Positions 53,342 through 62,960 of a stretch of 64,000 bases of DNA are shown here, piece after piece (within the stretch, counting starts at the first letter, position 1; each line of letters opens with the position of its first letter). Below the pieces are notes generated by a model. That model ran no database searches and was not told the DNA's origin. It saw only the letters and a program-made list of their open reading frames with translations. Location of the stretch: NCBI RefSeq assembly GCF_039962255.1, contig NZ_JAMPKY010000003.1, positions 186,001 through 250,000 on the forward strand. The letters run 5' to 3'. The stretch is from Leptolyngbya subtilissima AS-A7 (lineage in GTDB: Bacteria > Cyanobacteriota > Cyanobacteriia > Phormidesmidales > Phormidesmidaceae). The translations under genes were made by a program, and so were the position numbers.

Positions 53342-53577
53342 TGTATTTCTCCTAATTCTGGCAAGGGAGTTGTTGTAATGTTGAGTAGCCTTTGCCAACC
53401 CACTCGACATCACAGAAACAACCGAATGCTGTGAGTTCTCAGCAAGTAACTCTCTAGGCATCCAACGAGTTTGAAGCTTTTCGTTGGTTCGTTTCTATAT
53501 CCAATATGGAACATGCTACTCAGCGGTGGTATTACCCTTGAGGGTACTTTTGGGGACTCTGTGATCTCACTTCACCA

Positions 53578-53877
53578 ATGACTCAGCAGACTGACCATGT
53601 AAGGAACACAGAACCGATGTTTAAGTACCTTGAACCCGACGCTAGCGGTGCGTCTAGTTTGCCGCCGTTTCACTCTGCGGAACCTCAGCACCGCCCTGAG
53701 CGCGTGCGCCGTCTGCTCTACGGCAGCTTGGCCACCATAGATCGCACCACAAAATCCTCCACGCCTACGGCTGCGCGCCGAGCCCAATGACGGTCGCGAT
53801 CGCCCAGCGAAGATGAAACCGCTCAGCAAATCCCAACCTGGATGGTCATTCTGACCAAAGCCCTGCTGATTGAGTAA
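53578..53877 (+). pseudogene. Decayed small cyanobacterial gene with three frameshifts
   Basis: The open frame from 53578 reads to LLYGSLATIDRT, where it loses register. Other frames then give KILHAYG, AEPND, RSPSEDETAQ and finally TWMVILTKALLIE with a stop at 53875-53877. Joined, they make an uninterrupted small protein of a type I recognise as common in cyanobacteria, of unknown function. The disruptions are a 1-nt loss near 53753, a 2-nt gain near 53775 and a 1-nt loss near 53789. A strong hairpin follows. Confidence 0.7.
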
Positions 53878-53928
53878 GCCTCAGTAGATCGAAAAGGCTT
53901 CTCTCAGCCTTGATGCCCTCACCCCAAA

Positions 53929-53954
53929 CCCCTCTCCCAATCTTGGGAGAGGGG
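53929..53954 (+). terminator. Hairpin between the pseudogene and uvrB
   Basis: A perfect 12-bp stem (CCCCTCTCCCAA 53929-53940 with 53943-53954), 2-nt loop, followed by CTTTGAATCTTTT. The surrounding CCTCACCCCAAACCCC resembles a dispersed cyanobacterial repeat. Confidence 0.7.
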
Positions 53955-54028
53955 CTTTGAATCTTTTCGCCAGCAACTCTGTTCCTGATTACAGGGCATT
54001 GAGCTAAGCGATCGCCAGGGATGATGCT

Positions 54029-56032
54029 CTACGATCGCTTACCCAAGAGCTGATCGCGCAGGGATTTGATGCGATCGCGAAACTTAGCCGCCTCTTCAAA
54101 ATCGAGGTTCTTCGCCGCCTCTTTCATCTGCTTCTCAAACTGGCCAATCAGTTCGGGAATTTCTTCCAGGGGTAGCTCTTCTTTGTGCTCGTAAACCTCC
54201 TCTAGCTCGTGGGCATTGAGGCGGCGCGACACTTCGAGAAACGACAGAATCGAGTTGCTGTTGCGGCGAATAATCGAGGTGGGCGTAATGCCGTTCTCCT
54301 CGTTGTAGGCGGTTTGAATGGCGCGACGGCGCTCGGTTTCGCTAATGGCTTTGGCCATGCTGTCGGTCAAGTTGTCGGCGTAAAGAATCGCCTGCCCCTG
54401 CACGTGACGGGCTGCGCGGCCGATAGTTTGAATCAGCGATCGCTCCGCCCGCAAAAACCCTTCCTTATCGGCGTCCAAAATCGCCACCAGGGAAACTTCG
54501 GGCAAATCGAGCCCCTCCCGCAGCAGGTTGACCCCTACCAGCACGTCGTAGAGCCCTTCCCGTAGGTCTTGAATGATCTCAATCCGCTCAATGGAGTGGA
54601 TCTCGGAGTGCAGGTAGCGCACGCGAATGCCGTGCTCATCGAAGTAGTCGGTGAGGTCCTCGGCCATGCGCTTGGTCAGAGTGGTGATCAGCACCCGTTC
54701 CTGGCGCGCGGCCCGCTCCTTAATTTCGCCCAGCAGGTCATCCACCTGGCCTTCTGTAGGGCGCACAAAGATCTCCGGGTCGAGCACGCCAGTGGGACGA
54801 ATAATCTGCTCGACCACCTTGCCGCCTGAGATCTCCATCTCCCAGTTGCCAGGGGTAGCGGAGACAAAGACGCACTGATTCACCTTCTCCCAAAATTCTT
54901 CGGCTTTGAGGGGGCGGTTGTCGGCGGCGCTGGGCAGGCGAAAGCCGTGGTCGATTAGCACCATCTTGCGGCTGCGATCGCCGTTGTACATGCCGTGAAT
55001 TTGGGGAATGGTGACGTGGGACTCGTCAATCACCAACAGCCAGTCCTTGGGGAAGTAGTCGAGCAGACACTCTGGCGGCGCTCCCGCCTGACGACCGGCC
55101 AGGTGGCGGGCGTAGTTTTCCACCCCGTTGCAGTAGCCCACCTCGCGGATCATCTCCAGGTCGTAGCGGGTGCGCTGCTCTAGGCGCTGGGCCTCCAGTA
55201 ACTTCCCCTCTTTCTCCAGCTCCGCTAGCCGCTCTAGCAGCTCATCTTTAATCGCCTGGCAGGCCTCTTCGATGCGATCGTCGGGGGTGACAAAGTGCTT
55301 GGCCGGGTAGATGCTGATGCCTTCCATGCTTTGCAGGGTGGCCCCGGTGATGGGGTCAACGTAGCGCACGGCGTCGATCTCGTCGCCAAAGAACTCGATG
55401 CGGATGATGCGGTCTTCGTAGGCGGGGCCGATCTCCAGCACGTCGCCCTTGACCCGAAACTTGCCTCGGCCCAAGTCTAAATCGTTGCGCTCGTACTGAA
55501 TTGAGGCCAGATCGCGCAGCACCTGGCGCTGGTTAACCTCCATGCCCACGTGCAGCGGAATCGAGGCTCTTAAGTATTCCGACGGAATCCCTAGACCGTA
55601 GATGCAGCTGATTGAAGCGACTACAATCACGTCCTTGCGCTCAAACAGAGAGCGGGTGGCCGAGTGCCGCAGCATGTCGATCTCGTCGTTGATCGAGGCG
55701 GTCTTAGCGATATAGGTGTCGGTGGTAGGAATGTAGGCCTCGGGCTGGTAGTAGTCGTAATAGCTAATGAAGTACTCGACGGCGTTGTCGGGGAAAAATT
55801 CGCGCAGCTCGTTGCAGAGCTGCGCGGCGAGGGTTTTGTTGTGGGCTAGCACCAGGGCGGGCTTGCCAATGTTGTCGATGACGCGGGCGATGGTGTGGGT
55901 TTTGCCCGTGCCCGTGGCCCCTAGCAGGGTTTGGTACTTGGTGTTGTCTTGCAGAAACTTGGTTAGGCCCGCGATCGCCTTTGGCTGATCTCCCGCAGGT
56001 TCAAAGGGAGCCTGAATGTTGAAGTCGCCCAT
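54029..56032 (-). CDS. uvrB: Excinuclease ABC subunit UvrB
   Basis: A 667-residue nucleotide-excision-repair helicase-like protein. Walker [11 protein letters not shown] at about 39-48, beta-hairpin region [21 protein letters not shown] box, helicase motifs [12 protein letters not shown] and RAARHVQG, and a C-terminal UVR domain (about 625-660) ending in RDQLLGKRS that contacts UvrC. Length typical. Upstream, GGTACAAAGACACT is a degenerate LexA-box-like sequence. Confidence 0.97.
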   Translation of the reverse strand: MGDFNIQAPFEPAGDQPKAIAGLTKFLQDNTKYQTLLGATGTGKTHTIARVIDNIGKPALVLAHNKTLAAQLCNELREFFPDNAVEYFISYYDYYQPEAYIPTTDTYIAKTASINDEIDMLRHSATRSLFERKDVIVVASISCIYGLGIPSEYLRASIPLHVGMEVNQRQVLRDLASIQYERNDLDLGRGKFRVKGDVLEIGPAYEDRIIRIEFFGDEIDAVRYVDPITGATLQSMEGISIYPAKHFVTPDDRIEEACQAIKDELLERLAELEKEGKLLEAQRLEQRTRYDLEMIREVGYCNGVENYARHLAGRQAGAPPECLLDYFPKDWLLVIDESHVTIPQIHGMYNGDRSRKMVLIDHGFRLPSAADNRPLKAEEFWEKVNQCVFVSATPGNWEMEISGGKVVEQIIRPTGVLDPEIFVRPTEGQVDDLLGEIKERAARQERVLITTLTKRMAEDLTDYFDEHGIRVRYLHSEIHSIERIEIIQDLREGLYDVLVGVNLLREGLDLPEVSLVAILDADKEGFLRAERSLIQTIGRAARHVQGQAILYADNLTDSMAKAISETERRRAIQTAYNEENGITPTSIIRRNSNSILSFLEVSRRLNAHELEEVYEHKEELPLEEIPELIGQFEKQMKEAAKNLDFEEAAKFRDRIKSLRDQLLGKRS

Positions 56033-56288
56033 GGGTCAACGGTACAAAGACACTACTACGCCTATTTATAATGACTGATTTTTCCCCAGATGGTGGTTAC
56101 GGCAATTACCCGACCGGGCGAGCTGGGTAGGGACTAGAGCCAGCGGGCGATCGCCCTTAGCGCCTGCATTCGTTACCCCTTCAGCCTGAGCAAATCGCTC
56201 AATACCTTTTTGCGCTAGCCCTTGCCTGGGGCGATCGCGACGGTCGGTTCCACTAAAATGGGCTGAGGCTCTGTAACCGAGAATCCAT

Positions 56289-57065
56289 TTGCGAACCGTT
56301 GTTGCCACCCGATACGTCACTCCCCTGCGGGAGGGAGGCTCTCTCCCCGCCATTGTGGAAGCTGACGATGATGGCATGTATGTGCTGAAGTTTCGGGGTG
56401 CCGGTCAGGGGGTCAAATCTCTGATTGCTGAACTCGTGGCTGGAGAAATTGCGCGGGCCGTCGGCCTGCTGGTGCCCGAAATTGTCCTGATCGAAGTTGA
56501 TGCTGAACTGGCCCGTACCGAACCCGACCCCGAAATTCAAGATTTGATTCGAGCCAGTGTAGGTCTCAACCTGGCCCTCGACTACCTGCCCAGCTCCATC
56601 ACCTTTGACCCCGTTGCCCAACAGCCCGATGCCGCCCTGGCCTCGGCCATTGTCTGGCTCGATGCCTACGTCACCAATATCGATCGCACCGCCCGCAATA
56701 CCAACATGCTGATGTGGCACCGCCGCCTCTGGCTGATTGATCACGGTGTTGCCCTCTATTTTCATCACAGCTGGAACAACTACTTAGAGCGCAGCCGCAC
56801 CCCCTTCCCCGGCATCAAAGATCACGTTTTGCTGCGGTTTGCTAGTCAGCTAACAGAGGTCGATGCCACCATGACAGCCCAGCTAACGCCGGAGCTCATT
56901 ACTGGCATCGTCAACCTAATTCCAGAGCCCTGGCTGCTGGAGGGTTCTCCGTTTACCGATAGCCAACACCATCGCGAGGCTTATATTGAGTATCTGCTGA
57001 AGCGGCTAGAGCCACCCCACGCTTTCTTAGAGGAGGCCATTCGTGCACGATCAGGTCACCTATGA
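56289..57065 (+). CDS. HipA-like kinase
   Basis: A 258-residue protein of the short HipA-like kinase type. Kinase marks: Lys in YVLKFRGAGQG, catalytic loop VTNIDRTARNTN, and the metal-binding DHG in LWLIDHGVALYF. It lacks the N-terminal subdomain of full-length HipA (about 440 residues). The start is TTG 56289, with the conserved RTVVATRYVTPLREGGSLPA directly after it; no in-frame ATG fits. It overlaps a DUF3037 gene by 23 bp. Kinase target unknown. Confidence 0.83.
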   Translation: MRTVVATRYVTPLREGGSLPAIVEADDDGMYVLKFRGAGQGVKSLIAELVAGEIARAVGLLVPEIVLIEVDAELARTEPDPEIQDLIRASVGLNLALDYLPSSITFDPVAQQPDAALASAIVWLDAYVTNIDRTARNTNMLMWHRRLWLIDHGVALYFHHSWNNYLERSRTPFPGIKDHVLLRFASQLTEVDATMTAQLTPELITGIVNLIPEPWLLEGSPFTDSQHHREAYIEYLLKRLEPPHAFLEEAIRARSGHL

Positions 57066-57453
57066 TTACGCCATTATTCGGGTGGTACCTAAGGTTGAGC
57101 GAGAAGAGTTTGTCAACGTAGGTGTGATTGTTTCATGCTCGACGCGCAAATTCCTCGAAGCCAAAATTGAACTCATTCCGCAACGGCTGTTGGCCCTTGA
57201 CCCTACCCTAGACTTAGAAACAGTCGAAGGTTATTTAAACACTATCCCGATCATTTGCGCTGGCGAAATCCAGGCGGGCGTCATTGGTCAACTGCCCCAG
57301 CGAGAACGGTTTGGCTGGCTGGTTGCCCCCCGCAGCACGATCATTCAAACCTCACGGGTGCATACCGGTCTGTGTAGAGATCTATCGGCTGTAATCGAAC
57401 ACCTTCTGGCCACTATGGTGCGTCCACTCCAGTTTCCCCTAGAGAAAAGCTAA
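57043..57453 (+). CDS. DUF3037 protein, partner of HipA-like kinase
   Basis: A 136-residue protein with the DUF3037 pattern: YDYAIIRVVPKVEREEFVNVGVIV, then FLEAKIELIPQRLLALDP, and a C-terminal TSRVHTGLCRD. GTG 57043 has a full AGAGGAGG 6 bp upstream and lies inside the kinase gene, so translation is coupled. DUF3037 genes commonly pair with HipA-like kinases in bacteria; a toxin-antitoxin or regulatory module is an inference only. Confidence 0.83.
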   Translation: MHDQVTYDYAIIRVVPKVEREEFVNVGVIVSCSTRKFLEAKIELIPQRLLALDPTLDLETVEGYLNTIPIICAGEIQAGVIGQLPQRERFGWLVAPRSTIIQTSRVHTGLCRDLSAVIEHLLATMVRPLQFPLEKS

Positions 57454-57546
57454 ACGGCTGATCTTTTGAATGCTTGGGTTTAGCATCCCCCCGGCTGGGG
57501 CTAAAGCAGTTTGGTGATGAGGTGCTGCTGAAAGAATAACAACGTG

Positions 57547-57660
57547 TAATACCGAATTCTGTTTGGCTAATCCTGTTTGGCTAACCGCTGATTGGTAGGG
57601 GCATTGCAGTGCAACGCCCCCACGGGCTACCTGTTTTGAAGCGGGGTTTTTCATGTCGGA
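57547..57660 (+). repeat. MITE-like element, copy D
   Basis: Core 57595-57623 has two mismatches in the right arm (GCAACGCCCCCAC) versus the other copies. Flanks match copy A/C (TACCGAATTCTGTTTGG on the left; CTACCTGTTTTGAAGCGGGGTTTTTCATG on the right). It fills most of the gap between the DUF3037 and PepSY genes; the rest of this gap shows no gene. Confidence 0.7.
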
Positions 57661-57751
57661 TGGCGTGCAAGGAGTTGACACCGTGTCTTTTGACAACATC
57701 TTTGCGCATCAGGCATGTTAATCGGAGTCTTGACTTTGGGCAAATACCGGC

Positions 57752-59197
57752 ATGAATCCCTCCAACCTGGTTGTAAGGCAATCTCCAGCAGCTCTATCGC
57801 CTGGCAATCGGTTTTATCGCACGGTGTGGCGCTGGCACTTCTATGCTGGGTTGTTTGTGATTCCCTTCATGGTGATCCTGGCCGCGACGGGCATTGTTTA
57901 TCTGTTTAAGCCCCAGCTAGATGCGGCCATGTACAACAACCTCATGTTTGTGCAGCCTGACCTGGTGACCCTGCCCTACGTTGAGCAGGTACAGTCCGTC
58001 GAAAGCGCGTATCCTGCAGCTGTAATTAATCAGGTTACGCCTCCTGCTGCCGCAAATCGCAGTACTGAAGTGTTGGTAACAACGGCGAATGAGCGCAATC
58101 TGATGGTATTCGTCGACCCTCACAGCGGCGAGATCTTGGGCGATCGCGATGAGGACAACAACCTACAGGCGATCGCCCGAAAGATTCATGGCGAGTTACT
58201 AATTGGCAAGCTAGGTGACTATTTAGTTGAGCTAGCCGCCTGTTGGGGTTTAGTACTGTTAATCACAGGGCTGTATTTGTGGTGGCCGCGCCAAAAGTTT
58301 GCTGTCTTGGGCACATTAATCCCGCGCCTCTGGAGCCAAAACAAACGGATATTTTGGCGAGATTTACATGCCGTGCCGGGGTTTTATGGCGTTCTTTTAA
58401 TTGGGTTTCTAATCCTTACCGGCTTACCCTGGACGGGTTTTTGGGGAGACACCTTTGCCCAAGTGTCGAGCCAGTTTCCTACCCAAATGTGGGATGACAT
58501 CCCCCAATCAGTTGTGTTGACGGGCTCGTTAAACCAGCGAGGTCAGGTAGTGCCCTGGGCCGTAGAACAGCTACCCATACCCCAATCTGCTCCCTCGGGC
58601 CAAACCGATCATTCGGGTCACCATAGCGAGTCAACACCGGCTCAGATGGGCCTGGCCTCTGGCATTCCCATTAGCCTTGACGCTGTGATCGCCCTAGCCC
58701 AGGCCAAAGGTGCGCCCCCTGGCTTTAATGTGACGTTGCCGGCAGGAGAGACCGGAGTATTCACGATCTCGGCTTTTCCGCCTGATCCAACCCAAGAAGT
58801 CACCATGCATGTTGATCAGTACAGCGGTGCCGTGCTGGCCGATGTGCGCTGGCAAGATTATGGTCTTGTTCCTAGAGCCGTGGAGATGGGAACGGCCATT
58901 CACATGGGGAGATATTTTGGGTTCGCCAATCAGTTGCTCATGCTGGTGGCAGCGTTGATTGTGATGCTGCTGGCCATCACCGGAGTTGTGATGTGGTGGC
59001 AGCGTCGGCCCCAGGAGGCTGGGCTAATCGGCGCTCCGGCCATGCCTGCCTATGTACAAAACTGGCGCATTCCATTGGCAATTGTTGCAGTTCTGGGGCT
59101 GATATTTCCCCTAATTGGTCTTTCACTGGTCGTTGTGCTGCTGCTGGACTACGTTTTGCTGAGCCGTATTCCTGCACTCAGACGCGTCTTCAATTAA
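57752..59197 (+). CDS. PepSY-domain membrane protein
   Basis: A 481-residue protein of the PepSY-associated transmembrane family (PiuB-like). Membrane helices are near 30-50, 160-178, 215-235, 410-430 and 450-475. Between them lie two PepSY-like stretches (RKIHGELLIGKLGDYLVELAACWGL, and MHVDQYSGAVLADVRW). HIS-rich segments include DHSGHHSE. In other bacteria such proteins are linked to siderophore or copper/iron redox; the role here is not known. The P450 gene follows. Confidence 0.82.
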   Translation: MNPSNLVVRQSPAALSPGNRFYRTVWRWHFYAGLFVIPFMVILAATGIVYLFKPQLDAAMYNNLMFVQPDLVTLPYVEQVQSVESAYPAAVINQVTPPAAANRSTEVLVTTANERNLMVFVDPHSGEILGDRDEDNNLQAIARKIHGELLIGKLGDYLVELAACWGLVLLITGLYLWWPRQKFAVLGTLIPRLWSQNKRIFWRDLHAVPGFYGVLLIGFLILTGLPWTGFWGDTFAQVSSQFPTQMWDDIPQSVVLTGSLNQRGQVVPWAVEQLPIPQSAPSGQTDHSGHHSESTPAQMGLASGIPISLDAVIALAQAKGAPPGFNVTLPAGETGVFTISAFPPDPTQEVTMHVDQYSGAVLADVRWQDYGLVPRAVEMGTAIHMGRYFGFANQLLMLVAALIVMLLAITGVVMWWQRRPQEAGLIGAPAMPAYVQNWRIPLAIVAVLGLIFPLIGLSLVVVLLLDYVLLSRIPALRRVFN

Positions 59198-59273
59198 GTG
59201 TGATCATCGTGTTTAGACAGCTAAACCTAGGCCTGTATAATCGGCGCATCTTTGTCCTTTGCGGGTACTTCCT

Positions 59274-60803
59274 ATGACTCAGTTGTTGGGTGCTCCGCTT
59301 GTTTGGCTGCCACTGGGCTTGGGAGCGATCGCTCTGTTGACATGGCAGCGATGGGCTAAGCAACAGCGCTTTAAGTCGCTACGATCGCTCCCCTCTCCGC
59401 CCCAGCACTGGCTGCTGGGCAACATTCCCCAACTGCTAGGGGCGGTCAAAAATCGGCAGCTCTTTCAAATTTTGTTTGACTGGTCTAAGGAACTTGGCCC
59501 CAAGTATGTCTACTGGGTCGGCTATCCAGTACTGGTGCTCAGCCAGCCCAAACTGATCGACAGCACCATTGTGCAGGGCACCCGCGACGGCAGCCTTGTG
59601 CGCACCGGCCAGTCGCAGCGCGCCTGGAACGATCTGATGGGGCCGATCATGATCGGGAAGGATGGGGCCGAATGGCAGTGGCGACGCAAGGCCTGGAACC
59701 CAGAATTTAGCTCCAGTGGCGTGAGTCACTATATGACCCTAGTCGATCAAGCCTGCCAGCAGACTCTGACCCAGCTGCAAGCCACCCCGCCGGGGGAGCC
59801 GGTGCCGATGGATCCGCTGTTTGTGGAGCTGACCATGCGGGTGATTGCGGCTCTGGTGCTGGGCATTCCTATCGACCCCAGCCAGCCCAGCCCCGAAGGG
59901 CCGCCCCTGGAGATTGAGCCGACCTACGACGCCATGGCGGTCTTGACCTATCGGTTCTTGCGGATGGCCGTCGGTGAGAAGGCCTGGAGAAAATATTTGC
60001 CAACCCAGGCCAGCAAAGACTACTGGGCCGCCCGCCGCTATCTGGAAGACTGCTTGCGATCGCGCCTCGACCTGGCACTAGAGCTACGCGATGGCGACTC
60101 CGTTGCATTAGAGAAAGCCAGCCCACTCTTCCAACAGTCGATGCTGGTCAAAATTGCCGCCAAAGAGCCCCGCTACACCCGCGCCACCCTGCTGCCCGAG
60201 ATTGTCGAAATGCTGATCGCCGGCACAGACACCACCGCCCACACCCTGTCCCTTGCGGTGGGCGAGCTGGCCCTCAACCCCTCGGTGTTTCAGCAAGCTC
60301 AGGCCACCGTCGATCGCGTCTTTGACCAGCAGGGCACCCTCACGCTGGCCAGCCTCAAAGAGTTGAGCTACCTGCAAGGAGTCGTTAAAGAAACCCTGCG
60401 GCTTTATTCCGTTGCGTCGGGCACAACCTCGCTGCAAGCCACCCGAGACATCGTGGTTGACGACATCACAGTACCCGCCGGAGCGCGCGTATTTTGGTCA
60501 ATGCTGGGGGCCGGGCGCGACCCCGAGACCTATCCCCAGCCCGACAAGTTTTGGCCCGATCGCTGGCTCACCGAAAACCGCCAGACCCCAGCCCCACCGA
60601 TGATTGACTTTGGCTCTGGTCCCCACCGCTGCCTGGGTGAGCACCTGGCCATGTTGGAATCGACCCTAATGCTGGCCCAGCTGCTGCGGCACTTTGACTG
60701 GGAGCTAGTCAATGGGCGATCGTCGGTGGAAAACCTGAAACAGAATTTGCTGATTTACCCCGTAGATAGAATGCCGGTCTATCTGCAACACCGTAGCCAT
60801 TAG
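59274..60803 (+). CDS. Cytochrome P450
   Basis: A 509-residue heme monooxygenase with an N-terminal hydrophobic anchor (PLVWLPLGLGAIALLTW). I-helix AGTDTTAHT, K-helix ExxR in ETLRLYSV, and the heme-ligating Cys in FGSGPHRCLGEHLA are present. The intact motifs suggest an active enzyme; no redox partner or pathway gene is adjacent. ATG 59274 is preferred over an upstream in-frame start at 59259. Substrate unknown. Confidence 0.92.
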   Translation: MTQLLGAPLVWLPLGLGAIALLTWQRWAKQQRFKSLRSLPSPPQHWLLGNIPQLLGAVKNRQLFQILFDWSKELGPKYVYWVGYPVLVLSQPKLIDSTIVQGTRDGSLVRTGQSQRAWNDLMGPIMIGKDGAEWQWRRKAWNPEFSSSGVSHYMTLVDQACQQTLTQLQATPPGEPVPMDPLFVELTMRVIAALVLGIPIDPSQPSPEGPPLEIEPTYDAMAVLTYRFLRMAVGEKAWRKYLPTQASKDYWAARRYLEDCLRSRLDLALELRDGDSVALEKASPLFQQSMLVKIAAKEPRYTRATLLPEIVEMLIAGTDTTAHTLSLAVGELALNPSVFQQAQATVDRVFDQQGTLTLASLKELSYLQGVVKETLRLYSVASGTTSLQATRDIVVDDITVPAGARVFWSMLGAGRDPETYPQPDKFWPDRWLTENRQTPAPPMIDFGSGPHRCLGEHLAMLESTLMLAQLLRHFDWELVNGRSSVENLKQNLLIYPVDRMPVYLQHRSH

Positions 60804-61125
60804 GCAAGGAGTCCTCGATCCGCTAAAGGGTTAGTAGCTGTTAAAGAAGCTTTGGCGTGATGGTCAAAGACCGGCTCAGAAGAGCGTTGGCGCAGCCTCT
60901 CCAAAGGAGAATCGCTCCTTAAGAACAGTGAAGCCCCCAACCCAATTTTGCCGTTCACCGTAAGGCATTGTTACGGCTAACCCTGCCGGGTTATAGGGCT
61001 TTTTATAATAGAGGCGTAGCCGCATCGCCCCTGGCCTGGCTCCATCACTGTCTCTATCGCTGCATCCCAAAAACGTGAAACAGAGAGCCTAAAACGCGGG
61101 CCTGTAAAACAGGAGACTCGCCGCT
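60804..61125. other. Intergenic region before usp gene
   Basis: No gene seen. GCGTTGGCGCAGCCTCTCCAA near 60885-60905 looks like a dispersed cyanobacterial repeat. A TATAAT at 61004-61009 could be the -10 of the usp promoter, without a clear -35. Confidence 0.4.
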
Positions 61126-61656
61126 ATGTTTAAGAAAATTTTGGTTGCTCTCGACAATTCTGCCCGCCGCCACGAGGTGTTTCAAAAAGCCCTCGACCTG
61201 GCCGAAGCCACTCGGGCCAACCTCATGCTCGTGCACGTGCTTTCGGCCTACGAAGAGGGTAGCCCCGGCATTCCCATTCGCTCGTACCAGGCCTATTACC
61301 CCGTGCTGGAAGACTCGACCTGGCGACTCTACCAAAAACGTTGGGAAGAATTTGAGGCCCAGGGCATTGCCCAACTACGGCAAGAACTCGATCGCGCCCA
61401 GTCGGCGGGCGTCAGCGCCGAATTTACTCAGATATCTGGGGAACCCGCCGCCACCATTTGTAGTGTGGCTAACTCCTGGGGCGCTGATTTGATCATGGTA
61501 GGCAGCCACGGCCGCCGGGGCCTGAGCGAACTGCTGCTGGGTAGCGTGAGCAACTACGTCATGCACCATGCCGACTGCTCAGTGCTGGTGGTGCACCACA
61601 ACAATGGCAAACCAACCACCCCTGCCGAGACTACTACGGCCAGGGCTAGAACCTAG
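61126..61656 (+). CDS. Universal stress protein
   Basis: A 176-residue single-domain Usp. KILVALDNSARRHEVFQKAL at the start and the ATP-binding GSHGRRGLSELLLGSVSNYV near the C-terminus match the family and indicate nucleotide binding. AGGAGA lies about 10 bp before ATG 61126. A Thr/Ala-rich tail of about 20 residues follows. It ends 9 bp before the convergent HNH gene. Confidence 0.9.
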   Translation: MFKKILVALDNSARRHEVFQKALDLAEATRANLMLVHVLSAYEEGSPGIPIRSYQAYYPVLEDSTWRLYQKRWEEFEAQGIAQLRQELDRAQSAGVSAEFTQISGEPAATICSVANSWGADLIMVGSHGRRGLSELLLGSVSNYVMHHADCSVLVVHHNNGKPTTPAETTTARART

Positions 61657-61665
61657 CATCGCTCG

Positions 61666-61938
61666 CTATCGATAGCTTCTCACCCGCTTATGGGGCTGCT
61701 GTTTTCGAACCCAGGCGACAAACTTCTGGATCCTGGGTTCTGCCTGTAGCTGCTCTAACGTATTCAGGTCTTTGGCTAGGGTGTGATTGTCAAACAGGGT
61801 GTGAATCTGTTTGTGGCAGGGGCGGCACAGCAGCACCGTCTCGCTAGTGGGCAGGTGGCGACGCTTGGTGTATTGGCGCGGCATCAAGTGGTGTTCGGTG
61901 AGATCATCTACGGGACGCTGGCACAACTGGCAGGGCAT
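61666..61938 (-). CDS. HNH endonuclease
   Basis: A 90-residue HNH domain protein. Zinc ligands CxxC occur in CQLCQ and CRPCHK, with the catalytic EHHLMP and the conserved SETVLLCRPCHKQIHTLF. ATG 61938 starts directly before the first CxxC; the frame is open to 61995 via TTG. Such small HNH proteins are common in cyanobacteria; it may be a stand-alone nuclease. Not obviously linked to a mobile element. Confidence 0.8.
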   Translation of the reverse strand: MPCQLCQRPVDDLTEHHLMPRQYTKRRHLPTSETVLLCRPCHKQIHTLFDNHTLAKDLNTLEQLQAEPRIQKFVAWVRKQQPHKRVRSYR

Positions 61939-62020
61939 AGGCTCAGCCGCAATAGGGAGTAGTTTTATTCTTACGAATTTGCCCAAGAGACGCAAAATTG
62001 GGGTCGCAAAACTGGGGGCA

Positions 62021-62056
62021 CAAAAAAATGGCTCCTAGCTGACGGGCCAGGAGCCA
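62021..62056 (-). terminator. Terminator after rpsD
   Basis: On the minus strand, an 8-bp stem (62049-62056 with 62029-62036), 12-nt loop, followed by TTTTTTTG. It lies 93 bp past the rpsD stop. Confidence 0.8.
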
Positions 62057-62148
62057 AACTACAAATTAATTGAGTAAGAGTAATGCGTTATGGGCGGTAA
62101 GCGATGACCGTTCGGCCAGCAAACAAACTCCAGTAATGACCAGCAGCC

Positions 62149-62757
62149 TTAGGCCTTACGGGAGTAGTACTCAACCACAAGCAGTTCGTTGACATTGAGG
62201 GCCACCCACTCGCGCTCAATGATGCCATTGACCTTAGCGGTGAGCTTGGCTTTGTCAAGCTCGAGGTGGGCGGGCACGTTGGCCAAACCGGGGAACTCCA
62301 GGTTGGCTTCGACCAATTTTTTGGAAGCTTCGCGATCGCGCACGGTGATCACATCACCGGCACGGCACTGATAGCTAGGAATCGACACCACGCGGCCATT
62401 CACGCAGATGTGGCCGTGGTTGACCACCTGCCGCGCCGAAGGAATGGTCGGCCCAAAGCCAAGGCGAAACACGGTGTTGTCAAGCCGCATTTCAAGCAGC
62501 TGTAGAATCACCAAACCAGTCGAACCACCAGCCCGACGAGCTTTCTTCACGTAGCGAAGCAGCTGCTTTTCGGTCAAACCGTAGTTAAACCGCAGCTTCT
62601 GCTTTTCTTCAAGCCGGACTGCGTACTCAGATTTTTTCTTGCGGTCTTGACCGTGCTGCCCCGGCGGATAAGCCTTACGGGGGGATTTGCGGGACAGACC
62701 CGGTAGCTCACCCAAGCGGCGTACAACCCGCAGGCGAGCGCCTCTATATCGCGCCAT
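62149..62757 (-). CDS. rpsD: Small-subunit ribosomal protein uS4
   Basis: A 202-residue primary 16S rRNA-binding protein. [21 protein letters not shown] at the N-terminus, then the S4 RNA-binding domain from about 90-155 ([22 protein letters not shown]) and a C-terminus ending in VEYYSRKA. It is monocistronic here, as in many cyanobacteria. Length typical. Confidence 0.97.
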   Translation of the reverse strand: MARYRGARLRVVRRLGELPGLSRKSPRKAYPPGQHGQDRKKKSEYAVRLEEKQKLRFNYGLTEKQLLRYVKKARRAGGSTGLVILQLLEMRLDNTVFRLGFGPTIPSARQVVNHGHICVNGRVVSIPSYQCRAGDVITVRDREASKKLVEANLEFPGLANVPAHLELDKAKLTAKVNGIIEREWVALNVNELLVVEYYSRKA

Positions 62758-62891
62758 AAACGTTTACTCTCCGAACAATGTCTAACGTTGGAAGCAATTT
62801 CCAAAGATTCTAATCTTAGCGTTGATCAACGCTTAGATCAATCTTTGGAGATGGAATTTTGCTGGGATGGGTGACGGAGGGGAGAAAGACT

Positions 62892-62960
62892 TGGGGTACA
62901 GGGTATAGGGTTTAAGGTATAGGGCACCCCCTTGGACCCGGCACCCTATACCCTAAACCT
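62892..62960. repeat. Heptad inverted repeat before the ABC ATPase
   Basis: AGGGTATAGGGTTTAAGG (about 62898-62916) is complementary to CACCCTATACCCTAAACCTT (about 62942-62961), with a GGGCACCCCC centre. It can form a long hairpin between rpsD and the ABC ATPase gene; it may act as terminator for the latter. Confidence 0.6.
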
